A stretch of DNA of 64,000 nucleotides, from contig OX637796.1 of the NCBI GenBank assembly GCA_951802425.1, positions 186,001 through 250,000 of the forward strand, in the 5' to 3' direction. Shown here piece by piece: positions 44,709 through 55,000 of the stretch. The stretch is from Clavaria fumosa. Lineage: Eukaryota > Basidiomycota > Agaricomycetes > Agaricales > Clavariaceae. The notes below the pieces were generated by a model, which saw only the letters and a list, made by a program, of their open reading frames with translations, did no database searches and was not told the DNA's origin. The translations under genes were made by a program, and so were the position numbers. Positions within the stretch are counted from its first letter, which is position 1. Each line of letters begins with the position of its first letter.

Positions 44709-46387
44709 TCAATTTTCCTTCGCCGTCCACTTCTGAAAACGCTCAACAATTTTTAAAAGTTGTGCTGATGCCAACTTAGCTGCTAGTATTTGATCAACAT
44801 TGTCATTACCATGATCTGACGTGCTGTCTGAACCGGATTCTGACACTGGCAGCAGGTGGATCTCCGACTCGGAGCCTGTGAAGATGGCTTTTAAAACGTT
44901 CCGGTCGCATTCCTGTTGAGATGGTAGACGGTCGCCGCGTAACACGTGCTTGTCCAGTGCTGATAGGTTGCAATTGCTCTCTGACACCGTGATTTAATAT
45001 TCCGCCAAGAATGTACTTGATGTCCGAGGAAGCCAATGATCTCCTTTTGAGTCACGTGACGATTTCCTTTGATCCTCGTAAAAATTCGATAGTGCACACC
45101 ATGCACGTAGCCCTTCCCGTAAAAAGGGTTCTTGAGTCCTTCTAGAATGGCTGCCAGTTCCGGATAGGTTGTGTGAAGATAATTGAGTCATGTCCCCGCA
45201 GGTTCATTGTGGCTGCTGCGGACGGAATCCATGACTTGTGGGGGTGCATTTGAAACATGGGCCGGGTCATGGGTTTGTGAATCCTTTCGCACAATGAGTG
45301 TTGGACGTCAGGTCAAACGAAACTTACATACCTCTTGGATGTAGAGAACGAAGAGAGGAAGGGCCGGATCTATTTCTATTCGCATGCAAAAGTGTGTCCT
45401 CTCTTCTGACTCCAGCGCAGGGCTAATCTGCTTCTCTTCACCTGGTCCCTGATCGTCGCGCAGTGCTGCCTTGAGGGTGCTGATGTATCTAAAGTGTGTT
45501 CGATAATGGTCATACTGTGAATCTTCGATATCGATGGGGAGCCGAGAGGTCGCAACATATGTGGTCAGATTATGGGACCACTTTCCAAGGATGAGTGAAA
45601 CCTGGGAATAGCGCCGTTCGAGGATTTGTCGGAGGATCGCGCTGATCATTGGTTTGCGTTCTAGGAGGAGCTGTGTTTTGAGGAACGTCCGTCTGAGGCT
45701 CTTTACATTGTGGCGCAAACCAATAAGCAGTGATGCTGGATATACTTGGCTCAGTTGGTCAGCAGGCAGCGTCTGTGTGCGCTGCTGTGGGCTGCCTGGC
45801 AGCGAGTACAGATTGGATGATGGGCTCGATGGTGATGAAGTCGGCGTCTCTAAGAGGAGCGGTATCGCTGGTTGGGGTGTTGGCGGGTCATCAATGGCAC
45901 ACAAACGTTGAAGCGTTTCCTTGAAAGTAGGTTCTGTGTAATTGATAGGTGGCATCGCTGCTTCTAATTCAGTGCTCGACAGGTTTGGTGAAGAGAAGCC
46001 TAAGCAAATGGTCAGAAGTAGTACTCCTCAATGAACCATGACTTACTAGCAACACTATCAACCTCACCCTGACCCGTTGGATCGTCTACCGTACCATGAG
46101 TTTCGGGCGAGAATTCTTGGGGGCCAAATCATTATCACCAGAGACATAGCACTTTCAAGTAACGAACCTTGAATAACGGAGGAAGACGTAGGAGCGGTGG
46201 TCGTCTGCTGCCTTCGGTTGTTGGTACCTCGAGGATGTGGGGTATGGAGAACCCGAGAGGTGGGAGACATCGGGGGAGGGCGAGGTGAGTGAGAATCCCG
46301 GCCAGTAAGCGGCAAGATGTCAAACTCGTCATTGCGAACCCGTGCCACACGTTGGCGAATCGAGCGGCGGCTTGAGGGGCTAGCCAT
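44709..46387 (-). CDS. Unrecognised multi-exon gene
   Basis: Likely ATG at 46387 (MASPSSRRSIRQRVARVRND, basic and Ser/Pro-rich). A central part of about 215 codons (45308-45955) has helical text (LLIGLRHNVKSLRRTFLKTQ; RRYSQVSLILGKWSHNLTTY). A third part (about 45190-44990) reads TYPELAAILEGLKNPFYGKG and VHYRIFTRIKGNRHVTQKE. Segments lie in different frames with plausible GT-AG borders, but exact exons are not resolved. I do not recognise a function; the frames between 44709 and 44987 may or may not belong. Confidence 0.4.
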
Positions 46388-46720
46388 TGTCCGTACCCTG
46401 TACCAAAAGGAACCAACAAGCCTTTATATAGTGAGGATGCGCATTTCTGATGTTCTAGAAGGTGGTACCACCCCGTCAAGCAGCTCAAGCCTCTGAGACT
46501 CCAATTGGAGAGTTGGTGCGAACAATTGATTTCTGATTTGGGCCTGTCCAAGCTTACTGGCTATCAAGGAATCGAAATGGCTAGCAGACAAGGCATGGTC
46601 GCGCATCTTCAACGGATAAAGGTGACGTCATTGCGGTTCTTAGTGCGAATTATAAGTCTTAGTACATCTTAGTACATCAGAACTTGAATGCTTCGATCTC
46701 TCACAATACAATATGCCACT
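46388..46720. other. Upstream region between gene and foldback element
   Basis: No gene supported. Probable 5' flank of the gene at 44709-46387. Confidence 0.35.
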
Positions 46721-46904
46721 CATCAGCAAAACGTCAAATTACTGAATCCAACTGAAACTCCTCTTAAACCGTCTTAAACTGCAGATTAAGACATTTTCAG
46801 ACATTTGAGATTAAGACGACACAACTTAGATTAAGACTATTCGAGTTATGAATTTTACTTAAACTTGCCTTAAATCTGTCTTAATTACCTTAATTTTGAC
46901 TACC

Positions 46905-48400
46905 CTGCCACTGCTGCTGCTACTGCCGCCACCACCTGTCGGTGCTGCCGCTGCCGCCATTGCTATCGGTTCCGCCGCCGCCACCGCCGCTGCTGTCAGT
47001 GCCGCCGCCACCGCTGCTGTCGGTGCCGCCACCGCCGCTGCTGCTGTCAGTGCCGCCACCGCCCCCGCTGTTGGTGGTGCCGCCGCCGTTGCTGATGGTG
47101 CCGCCACCGCCGCTGCTGTGCCGCCGCCACCACTGCTGTTGGTGCCGCTGCTGCTGTCGGTGCTGCCGCCACTGCTGCTGTTGGCGCTGCCGCTGCCGCC
47201 GCCGCCGTTGCTGTCGGTGCCGCCGCCGCCACTGCTGCTGTCAGTGCCGCCGCCGCCCCCGCTGTTGGTGGTGCCGCCGCTGCCGCTGCTGTTGGTGCCG
47301 CCGCTGCTGCTGCTGTCGGTGCTGCCGCCACTGCTGCTGTTGGCGCTGCCGCCACCGCCGCCGCTGCTGTTGGTGCTGTTGGTGCCGCCGCCGCCCCTGC
47401 TGTTGGTGTTGCCGCCGCCGCTGCCCCCGCTGTTGGTGCTGCCGCCGCCGTTGCTGTCGGTGCCGCCGCCGCCGCTGCTGTCAGTGCCGCCGCCCCTGCC
47501 CCTGCTGTCAGTGCCGCCGCCGCTGCCCCTGCTGTTGGTGCTGCCGCCGCCGCCGCTGCTGTCAGTGCCACCGCCGCCCCCACTATTGGTGTTGCCGCCG
47601 CCGCTGCCCCTGCTGTTGGTGCTGCCGCCGCCGCCGCTGCTATCAGTGCCGCCGCCGCCACTGCTGCTGTCAGTGCCGCCGCCGCCACTGCTGCTGTCAG
47701 TGCCGCCGCCGCCGCTGCTGCTGTCAGTGCCGCCGCCGCCGCCGCCATTGCTGTCGGTGCCGCCGCTGCTGTTGGTGCTGCCACTGCTGTTGGTGCTGTT
47801 GGTGCTGCCGCCGCCCCCGCTGTTGGTGCTGCCGCCGCCGTTGCTGTCGGTGCCGCCGCCGCTGCTGCCGTTGGCGCTGCCGCCACCGCTGCTGTTGGTG
47901 CCGCCGCCACTGCTGCTGTCAGTGCTGCCCCCGCCGCTGCTGCTGTCAGCGCCACCCCCGCCGCTGCTGTCAGTGCCGCCCCCGCTGCTGCTGTCGGTGC
48001 CGCCCCTGCCGCTGCTGTTGGTGCCGCCCCCGCCGCTGTTGTCGGTGCCGCCCCCACCGCTGCTGTTAGTGCCGCCCCCGCTGCTGCTGTCGGTGCCGCC
48101 CCCGCCACTGCTGTCGGTGTCGCCCCCGCCACTGCTGTTGGTGCTGCCCCCGCCGCTGCTGTCGGTGCCGCCCCCGCCGCTGCCCCTGTCGCTGCTGTTG
48201 GTGCTGCTGCCGCCACTGCTGTTGGTGCCGCTGCCGCTATTGCTGTCGGTGCCGCCGCCGCTGCTGCTGTCAGTGCCGCCGTCACCGCTGCTGTCAGTGT
48301 TGCTGCTGCCGCCGCTGCTGTCGGTGTTGCCGCCACCGCTGCTGCTGCCGCCGCCCGCCACCGCTGTTGGCACCGCTGCTGGTCACCGCTGCCACCGTTT
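46905..48400. repeat. Imperfect CCG/CTG triplet-repeat block
   Basis: About 1.5 kb of CCGCCGCTGCTG-, GTCGGTGCCG- and TTGGTGCCG-type units of 9-24 bases. Because the period is a multiple of three it leaves long open frames on both strands (Gly/Ser/Thr-rich, Ala-rich, Pro/Leu-rich). None looks like a real protein. Confidence 0.8.
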
Positions 48401-48413
48401 TGGTTCACCACAT

Positions 48414-48933
48414 CCTGTAGTTTTGATATATCATATGCACCAAATTGATGCATTTGAGTGATGAACAATTAGCATCAATTGGTGCATGCACCTGATGTAT
48501 CACTTTGGAGCATCTGATGCATTACCTTGTGGATGGTACATCTGATATATCATGATGCCAGATGATGCATCTGCCATAGCCATAGACACTGAATGTATCA
48601 TGCATACATAATGTTGATGTATCAGCATGTCAGCATCTGATGTATTGTTGAAGCTGTTCTGGAAATTTGGCACATCTAATATAACATGGACATTCAATAC
48701 ATCACTGCCAATGCTTATCCAAAAATGAATAAAAAAGCAGATTTATTATCATTAAACTTAAACTTATTAATGTATTACAGTAATGACTAATATTAAATTT
48801 ATTTCTATATAAAATCTATTTATTCACACTCTATCACAAGTCCTGAAGTTGGGAGAAAGTGGGGGGGGAAGCAGGGCAAGTTGCTGTATTTATATGCCGC
48901 ACTTTGTGGCTGTGCAAATGCGTGACATGGTAA
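48414..48933. repeat. Left arm of 520-bp palindrome
   Basis: Starts CCTGTAGTTTTGATATATC and ends CGTGACATGGTAA. Its reverse complement is found at 48947-49467 with a small number of mismatches. It contains repeated GATGTATCAG/GATGCATC motifs in the outer half and AT-rich text in the inner half. Confidence 0.9.
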
Positions 48934-48946
48934 CACCTAATCAACA

Positions 48947-49467
48947 TTACCACGTCACGCGTTTGCACAGCCACAAAGCGTGGCATATAAATACAGCAAC
49001 TTGCCCTGCTTCCCCCCCCCACTTTCTCCCAACTTCAGGACTTGTGATAGAGTGTGAATAAATAGATTTTATATAGAAATAAATTTAATATTAGTCATTA
49101 CTGTAATACATTAATAAGTTTAAGTTTAATGATAATAAATTCGCTTTTTTATTCATTTTTGGATAAGCACTGGCAGTGATGTATTGAATGTCCATGTTAT
49201 ATCAGATGTGCCAAATTTCCAGAACAGCTTCAACAATATATCAGATGCTGACATGCTGATACATCAACATTATGTATGCATGATACATTCAGTGTCTATG
49301 GCTATGGCAGATGCATCATCTGGCATCATGATATATCAGATGTACCATCCACAAGGTAATGCATCAGATGCTCCAAAGTGATACATCAGGTGCATGCACC
49401 AATTGATGCTAATTGTTCATCACTCAAATGCATCAATTTGGTGCATATGATACATCAAAACTACAGG
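48947..49467. repeat. Right arm of 520-bp palindrome
   Basis: Begins TTACCACGTCACGCG and ends GATACATCAAAACTACAGG, mirroring the left arm; the loop is 48934-48946. Confidence 0.9.
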
Positions 49468-49484
49468 ATCGCCTGTTTGGTTGC

Positions 49485-50155
49485 CGCCACCACTGCTGCT
49501 GGTCGCAATCGCCGCCGCCACTTGCTGCTAGTCGCTGCCGCCGCTCGCTGCTGGGTGCTGCCACCGCCCTCAAACAGTTCCTCAGGTTTGGTGGGGAGTG
49601 AGCGCGACCAAACGGTGGAGGGTTGGGCAGCGAGAGAGGATGGGGAGGAGAGGGTGTTTTGGACTCAGTGTGGCAACGAGCAAGTGTCGGACTTCAAAAA
49701 AGTTCAACATGGGATCATGTGATCCCATGTTGAAATTTCTTTGAAGTCCGATGCGCCCCCTTGTTCTACCCGTCAGCTGCAACAACGACAGACAACAACC
49801 ACGGCGGCGGTGGCTAGCAGGCATGGCGGCAACGACCAGCAGGCAGCAATGGCGGCAACGATGGCAGCACTTGCAGCGAGGGCGGCGGCAGCAGCATCCA
49901 ACAGCAAGCGGCAGTGGCAGCAGCACTGAGCAGCAAGCAGCGGCAGCATATTGCGGCGGGTGGCAGCAACACCCAACAGCGACCAGCAGTGGCGGGCAGC
50001 AGTGGCGGGCGGCTGCAACGGGCAGCAGCAGCGGGCAGCAGCGATGGGTGGCAGCGGTGGCGGCAGGTAGCAGCGGTGGCGGTGGGCAGCAGCGGCAGGC
50101 AGCGGCGATGGCGGTGGCGGTGGCGGCAGCAGCAACAGTGGTGTTAGCAGCAGAG
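49485..50155. repeat. GC-rich triplet-repeat block, right side
   Basis: GCAGCGGCGGCAGCAG-type text, the strand complement in type of the block on the left side of the palindrome. It encloses a small palindrome at 49688-49752. Confidence 0.65.
49688..49752. repeat. Small near-perfect palindrome
   Basis: CGGACTTCAAA on the left pairs with TTTGAAGTCCG on the right; between them TTCAACATGGGATCA meets TGATCCCATGTTGAA around a 2-3-base centre. It could be a miniature inverted-repeat insertion or a hairpin. Unexplained. Confidence 0.7.
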
Positions 50156-50301
50156 GTACAACTTAAAACTACTTAGGACTACTTAATAAAATGCGTACTA
50201 AGATGAGATTAAGGTGAGTAGTGTGACTTAGGTGACTTAATCAGCTTATTTTGAGAATAAGTGTAATAAGTCACCCTAAGTGATTTGACGTTTTGCTGAT
50301 G

Positions 50302-50826
50302 CTATCGGTTGCTATTTTCCCAGCTTGGGAACAGGGTTGAGAACCAAGCTGAGAGCCGAGCTGGGAGCTGAGCTGAGGGCTGGGTTGAGGGCCGAGCTGA
50401 GAAATGGCCGTTGCACGAGGTCCTGTGCGAGGACATTCTTTGTGAACCTGTCTTTGTGCTCTCGTGTCTTGTGCTCTCGTGTCTTGCCATGCCGACTCTT
50501 CAAGCACAAGGACAGTGCCAAGCAGCTGAATGTGAATGCGGAGCGTTTTCAACACATGAATTTCATCTAGTGTGTGCCGGCTCTGAAATAAATCCTTGAT
50601 TTCACGACTAATCAGTACTGGATGGTATAGACACCCCGCAGTGCTGCAGACCGTTGCGTTTGCACTCACGTATGGTGGCAACATATCATGTTGTGTGCCA
50701 ACGAATTCTCAAATAATAAAGGCGGGTGTGCACGGAGTATGTGCGGCGGGTTCTACCCAGTGCGTTTCTAGCAACAGCGAAATGAGGTTCCACTGACTGT
50801 CATGGGCAGAGAAATGAGCGCGAAAC
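50302..50826. other. Spacer with GAGCTGAG repeats
   Basis: At 50337-50402 there are about six imperfect copies of a 10-11-base unit (GAGCTGAGAGC, GGGCCGAGCTGA). TGTGCTCTCGTGTCT occurs twice near 50455-50485. No gene supported. Confidence 0.45.
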
Positions 50827-51873
50827 TTGGAGCACAAACATGACTTGCATTTGTGCTTCCTCATGGATTTCTCATGGACCGATGCTGTCAGTACTCTGAT
50901 GCTTCTCGTGCCCTTGGTCTTTTGCTCATTACTGATGGTTCATAGCGCACCGGCTCGTTCCACTGTTGTAACAGCGGACGTCTCCACGCACGTGCCCCGC
51001 CAAGCGGCGGGACTTCCCTCTGCACGTTCCCGGGCACCCTCGCAACCCATATCTGCTTTCATTTTCAGTCCAAATCCCTCGTCCTCAGATGTGGTAAGGA
51101 GGAGGAGTGAATCAATTGCGCGCATGCACAGGGGATCGCGAGGCACTTTCAGGGGTGGAGGGCGGAGAGGAAACCACAATAATCATCCCAACCAGTCCGG
51201 GCCTGCCACAAGTACGGATTTCCTAGCTGTCTTATTACCGTTCACCGTTGGTACTTTCATTCCTCAAGATAGCCTTTATTTACTGTCTTCTCAGTTGTCA
51301 GATGACTGTGGCGAGTCACATACCTACCGTTTCACTTTGGAAGAGATTATGCAAGTGCTCAAGGTTTTGGATGCGCAAAATCTCACCTGCACCCTCTCTT
51401 TGCGCAACGCGACGGATCTGTGGAAGGAAGCAAACAATCAGATTCTCCATTCCCTGACAAATAACAAAATTATCATTGCTCACTCCGACAGCTCCGTCTC
51501 AGCTGGCAGTTTCTTCGACTCCCCAATGATGTTGATTGCGCCACGAACATCCCAGCAAGGGGATGGCCGGATTTTCAAGGATGCTGGACTTGCCGCATCT
51601 ACTTTCACTTTATCAGCGCTGTTGCAACTCTCAAGTAAAGTAACCAACCCGCGCGACGATGATCACAGGCCCCTCCTTTTTTTTGGTGTGTCCTCTCTCT
51701 GTTACTGTAACAAATGCTCACTACTCATATCAATTTCCAGCCCCCCGCTTCCAAAATTTGAAGGGGCCTCTGCCTGGGGAAGAAACCCCCCATGCGTGTT
51801 TTCCGTGGCGGGTTTGGAAAACTTTACAGCGTTCTTCACTGACTTCAACCAATATGGAAGGTCTTTGCATTGA
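50827..51873 (+). CDS. Hypothetical protein with RG-rich segment
   Basis: An open frame of 348 codons. If the first ATG is used, residues 20-41 form a hydrophobic stretch (VSTLMLLVPLVFCSLLMVHS) that could be a signal or membrane segment. An internal start at MHRGSRGTFRGGGRRGN would give an Arg/Gly-rich beginning. The middle has alternating hydrophobic text (FTLEEIMQVLKVLDAQNLTC). A GT-AG intron with TTTCCAG at about 51683-51739 would change the C-terminus. No family recognised. Confidence 0.35.
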   Translation: MEHKHDLHLCFLMDFSWTDAVSTLMLLVPLVFCSLLMVHSAPARSTVVTADVSTHVPRQAAGLPSARSRAPSQPISAFIFSPNPSSSDVVRRRSESIARMHRGSRGTFRGGGRRGNHNNHPNQSGPATSTDFLAVLLPFTVGTFIPQDSLYLLSSQLSDDCGESHTYRFTLEEIMQVLKVLDAQNLTCTLSLRNATDLWKEANNQILHSLTNNKIIIAHSDSSVSAGSFFDSPMMLIAPRTSQQGDGRIFKDAGLAASTFTLSALLQLSSKVTNPRDDDHRPLLFFGVSSLCYCNKCSLLISISSPPLPKFEGASAWGRNPPCVFSVAGLENFTAFFTDFNQYGRSLH

Positions 51874-52059
51874 CACTTGTCCGCCGGTTAGTCCAATATG
51901 ACCTGCCTTTAGCCTTAATCAATTCATGAAATCATTTACCCATAGACGTCTTCAGACACATAGTTCAGTCGGATATTCCAGTATACAACGGGATACCGGA
52001 CACTGCAAATCCCCTGTATATAACGGGGTACCGGATTCCGCCGGAGATATCTGATTTTC

Positions 52060-55000
52060 TAGTAATATATGTGGCCGGCGGAGGATATCCTTGCCAGGAT
52101 AACCATGGGTTCAGCAAATTAAATAGGATATTCTTGACCGGATAACCTCAGGTCCAGCAAAATTGGATAGGGTATCCGTGACTGGATTGAATCCAGGCCA
52201 CCAAATTAAATAGGATATCCTTAACTGGATTGAATCCAAGCAACCATAATAAATAGGATATCCATGACTGAAGAAAATCCAGGCCACCAAGTTAAATGGG
52301 ATATCCTTGACTAGTTTGAATCCAGTACCAAAGTAAATAGGATATCCTTGACTAGTTCCAATCTAGGCTACCAAAGGAAATAGGATATCCTTGACTAGTT
52401 TGGATCCAGGCTACCAAAATAAATGGGATATTCTTGACTAGTTCCAATCTAGGCTACCAAAGTAAATAGGATATCCTTGCCTAGTTTGAATCAAGGCTAC
52501 CAAAATAAATGGGATATCCTTGACTAGTTTGAATCCAGGCTACCAAAATAAATAGGATATCCTTGACTAGTTCCAATCTAGGCTACCAAAATAAATAGGA
52601 TATCCTTGCCTAGTTTGAATCACGGCTACCAAAATAAATAGGATATCCTTGACTAGTTTGAATCAAGGCTACCATAATAAATAGGATATCCTTGCCTAGT
52701 TTGAATCAAGGCTACCAAAATAAATAGGATATCCTTGACTAGTTTGAATCCAGGCTACCAAAATAAATGGGATATCCTTGACTAGTTTGAATCCAGTACC
52801 AAAGTAAATAGGATATCCTTGACTAGTTCCAATCTAGGCTACCAAAATAAATGGGATATTCTTGACTAGTTCCAATCTAGGCTACCAAAGTAAATAGGAT
52901 ATCCTTGCCTAGTTTGAATCAAGGTACCAAAATAAATGGGATATCCTTGACTAGTTTGAATCCAGGCTACCAAAATAAATAGGATATTCTTGACTAGTTC
53001 CAATCTAGGCTACCAAAGTAAATAGGATATCCTTGCCTAGTTTGAATCAAGGTACCAAAATAAATGGGATATCCTTGACTAGTTTGAATCCAGGCTACCA
53101 AAATAAATAGGATATCCTTGACTAGTTCAAATCTAGGCTACCAAAATAAATAGGATATCCTTGCCTAGTTTGAATCACGGCTACCAAAATAAATAGGATA
53201 TCCTTGACTAGTTTGAATCAAGGCTACCATAATAAATAGGATATCCTTGACTAGTTCAAATCTAGGCTACCAAAATAAATAGGATATCCTTGCCTAGTTT
53301 GAATCCAGGCTACCAAAATAAATAGGATATCCTTGACTAGTTCAAATCTAGGCTACCAAAATAAATAGGATATCCTTGCCTAGTTTGAATCATGGCTACC
53401 AAAATAAATAGGATATCCTTGACTAGTTTGAATCAAGGCTACCATAATAAATAGGATATCCTTGCCTAGTTTGAATCAAGGCTACCAAAATAAATAGGAT
53501 ATCCTTGCCTAGTTTGAATCAAGGTACCAAAATAAATGGGATATCCTTGACTAGTTTGAATCCAGGCTACCAAAATAAATAGGATATTCTTGACTAGTTC
53601 CAATCTAGGCTACCAAAGTAAATAGGATATCCTTGCCTAGTTTGAATCAAGGTACCAAAATAAATGGGATATCCTTGACTAGTTTGAATCCAGGCTACCA
53701 AAATAAATAGGATATCCTTGACTAGTTCAAATCTAGGCTACCAAAATAAATAGGATATCCTTGCCTAGTTTGAATCACGGCTACCAAAATAAATAGGATA
53801 TCCTTGACTAGTTTGAATCAAGGCTACCATAATAAATAGGATATCCTTGACTAGTTCAAATCTAGGCTACCAAAATAAATAGGATATCCTTGCCTAGTTT
53901 GAATCCAGGCTACCAAAATAAATAGGATATCCTTGACTAGTTCAAATCTAGGCTACCAAAATAAATAGGATATCCTTGCCTAGTTTGAATCATGGCTACC
54001 AAAATAAATAGGATATCCTTGACTAGTTTGAATCAAGGCTACCATAATAAATAGGATATCCTTGCCTAGTTTGAATCAAGGCTACCAAAATAAATAGGAT
54101 ATCCTTGCCTAGTTTGAATCAAGGTACCAAAATAAATGGGATATCCTTGACTAGTTTGAATCCAGGCTACCAAAATAAATAGGATATCCTTGCCTAGTTT
54201 GAATCATGGCTACCAAAATAAATAGGATATCCTTGACTAGTTTGAATCAAGGCTACCATAATAAATAGGATATCCTTGCCTAGTTTGAATCAAGGCTACC
54301 AAAATAAATAGGATATCCTTGACTAGTTTGAATCCAGGCTACCAAAATAAATAGGATATTCTTGACTAGTTCCAATCTAGGCTACCAAAGTAAATAGGAT
54401 ATCCTTGCCTAGTTTGAATCAAGGTACCAAAATAAATGGGATATCCTTGACTAGTTTGAATCCAGGCTACCAAAATAAATAGGATATTCTTGACTAGTTC
54501 CAATCTAGGCTACCAAAGTAAATAGGATATCCTTGCCTAGTTTGAATCAAGGTACCAAAATAAATGGGATATCCTTGACTAGTTTGAATCCAGGCTACCA
54601 AAATAAATAGGATATCCTTGACTAGTTCAAATCTAGGCTACCAAAATAAATAGGATATCCTTGCCTAGTTTGAATCACGGCTACCAAAATAAATAGGATA
54701 TCCTTGACTAGTTTGAATCAAGGCTACCATAATAAATAGGATATCCTTGCCTAGTTTGAATCCAGGCTACCAAAATAAATAGGATATCCTTGCCTAGTTT
54801 GAATCCAGGCTACCAAAATAAATAGGATATCCTTGACTAGTTTGAATCCAGGCTACCAAAATAAATGGGATATCCTTGACTAGTTTGAATCAAGGCTACC
54901 AAAATAGATAGGATATCCTTGCCTAGTTTGAATCAAGGTACCAAAATAAATGGGATATCCTTGACTAGTTTGGATCCAGGCTACCAAAATAAATGGGATA

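Larger units (their letters stand above)
46721..50301. mobile_element. Foldback-type element with nested inverted repeats
   Basis: The outer ends are inverted copies: CATCAGCAAAACGTCAAAT at 46721-46739 and its complement at about 50283-50301. Going inward on each side come AT-rich TTAAGAC-type text, a GC-rich triplet-repeat block (CCGCTG-type left, its complement-type right), and arms of about 520 bp that meet around a 13-nt loop. No coherent protein is encoded. I found no clear target duplication. The whole unit would fold into one long hairpin. Confidence 0.6.

Noticed and set aside
46859..48468. Open frames of 473, 504 and 521 codons in the triplet-repeat block
   Set aside because: They overlap on both strands, consist only of Gly/Ser/Thr, Ala or Pro/Leu repeats, and follow from a stop-poor repeat with a period divisible by three.
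46721..50301. A target-site duplication for the foldback element
   Set aside because: Flanks CCACT on the left and CTATC on the right do not match at any length tried; none is claimed.
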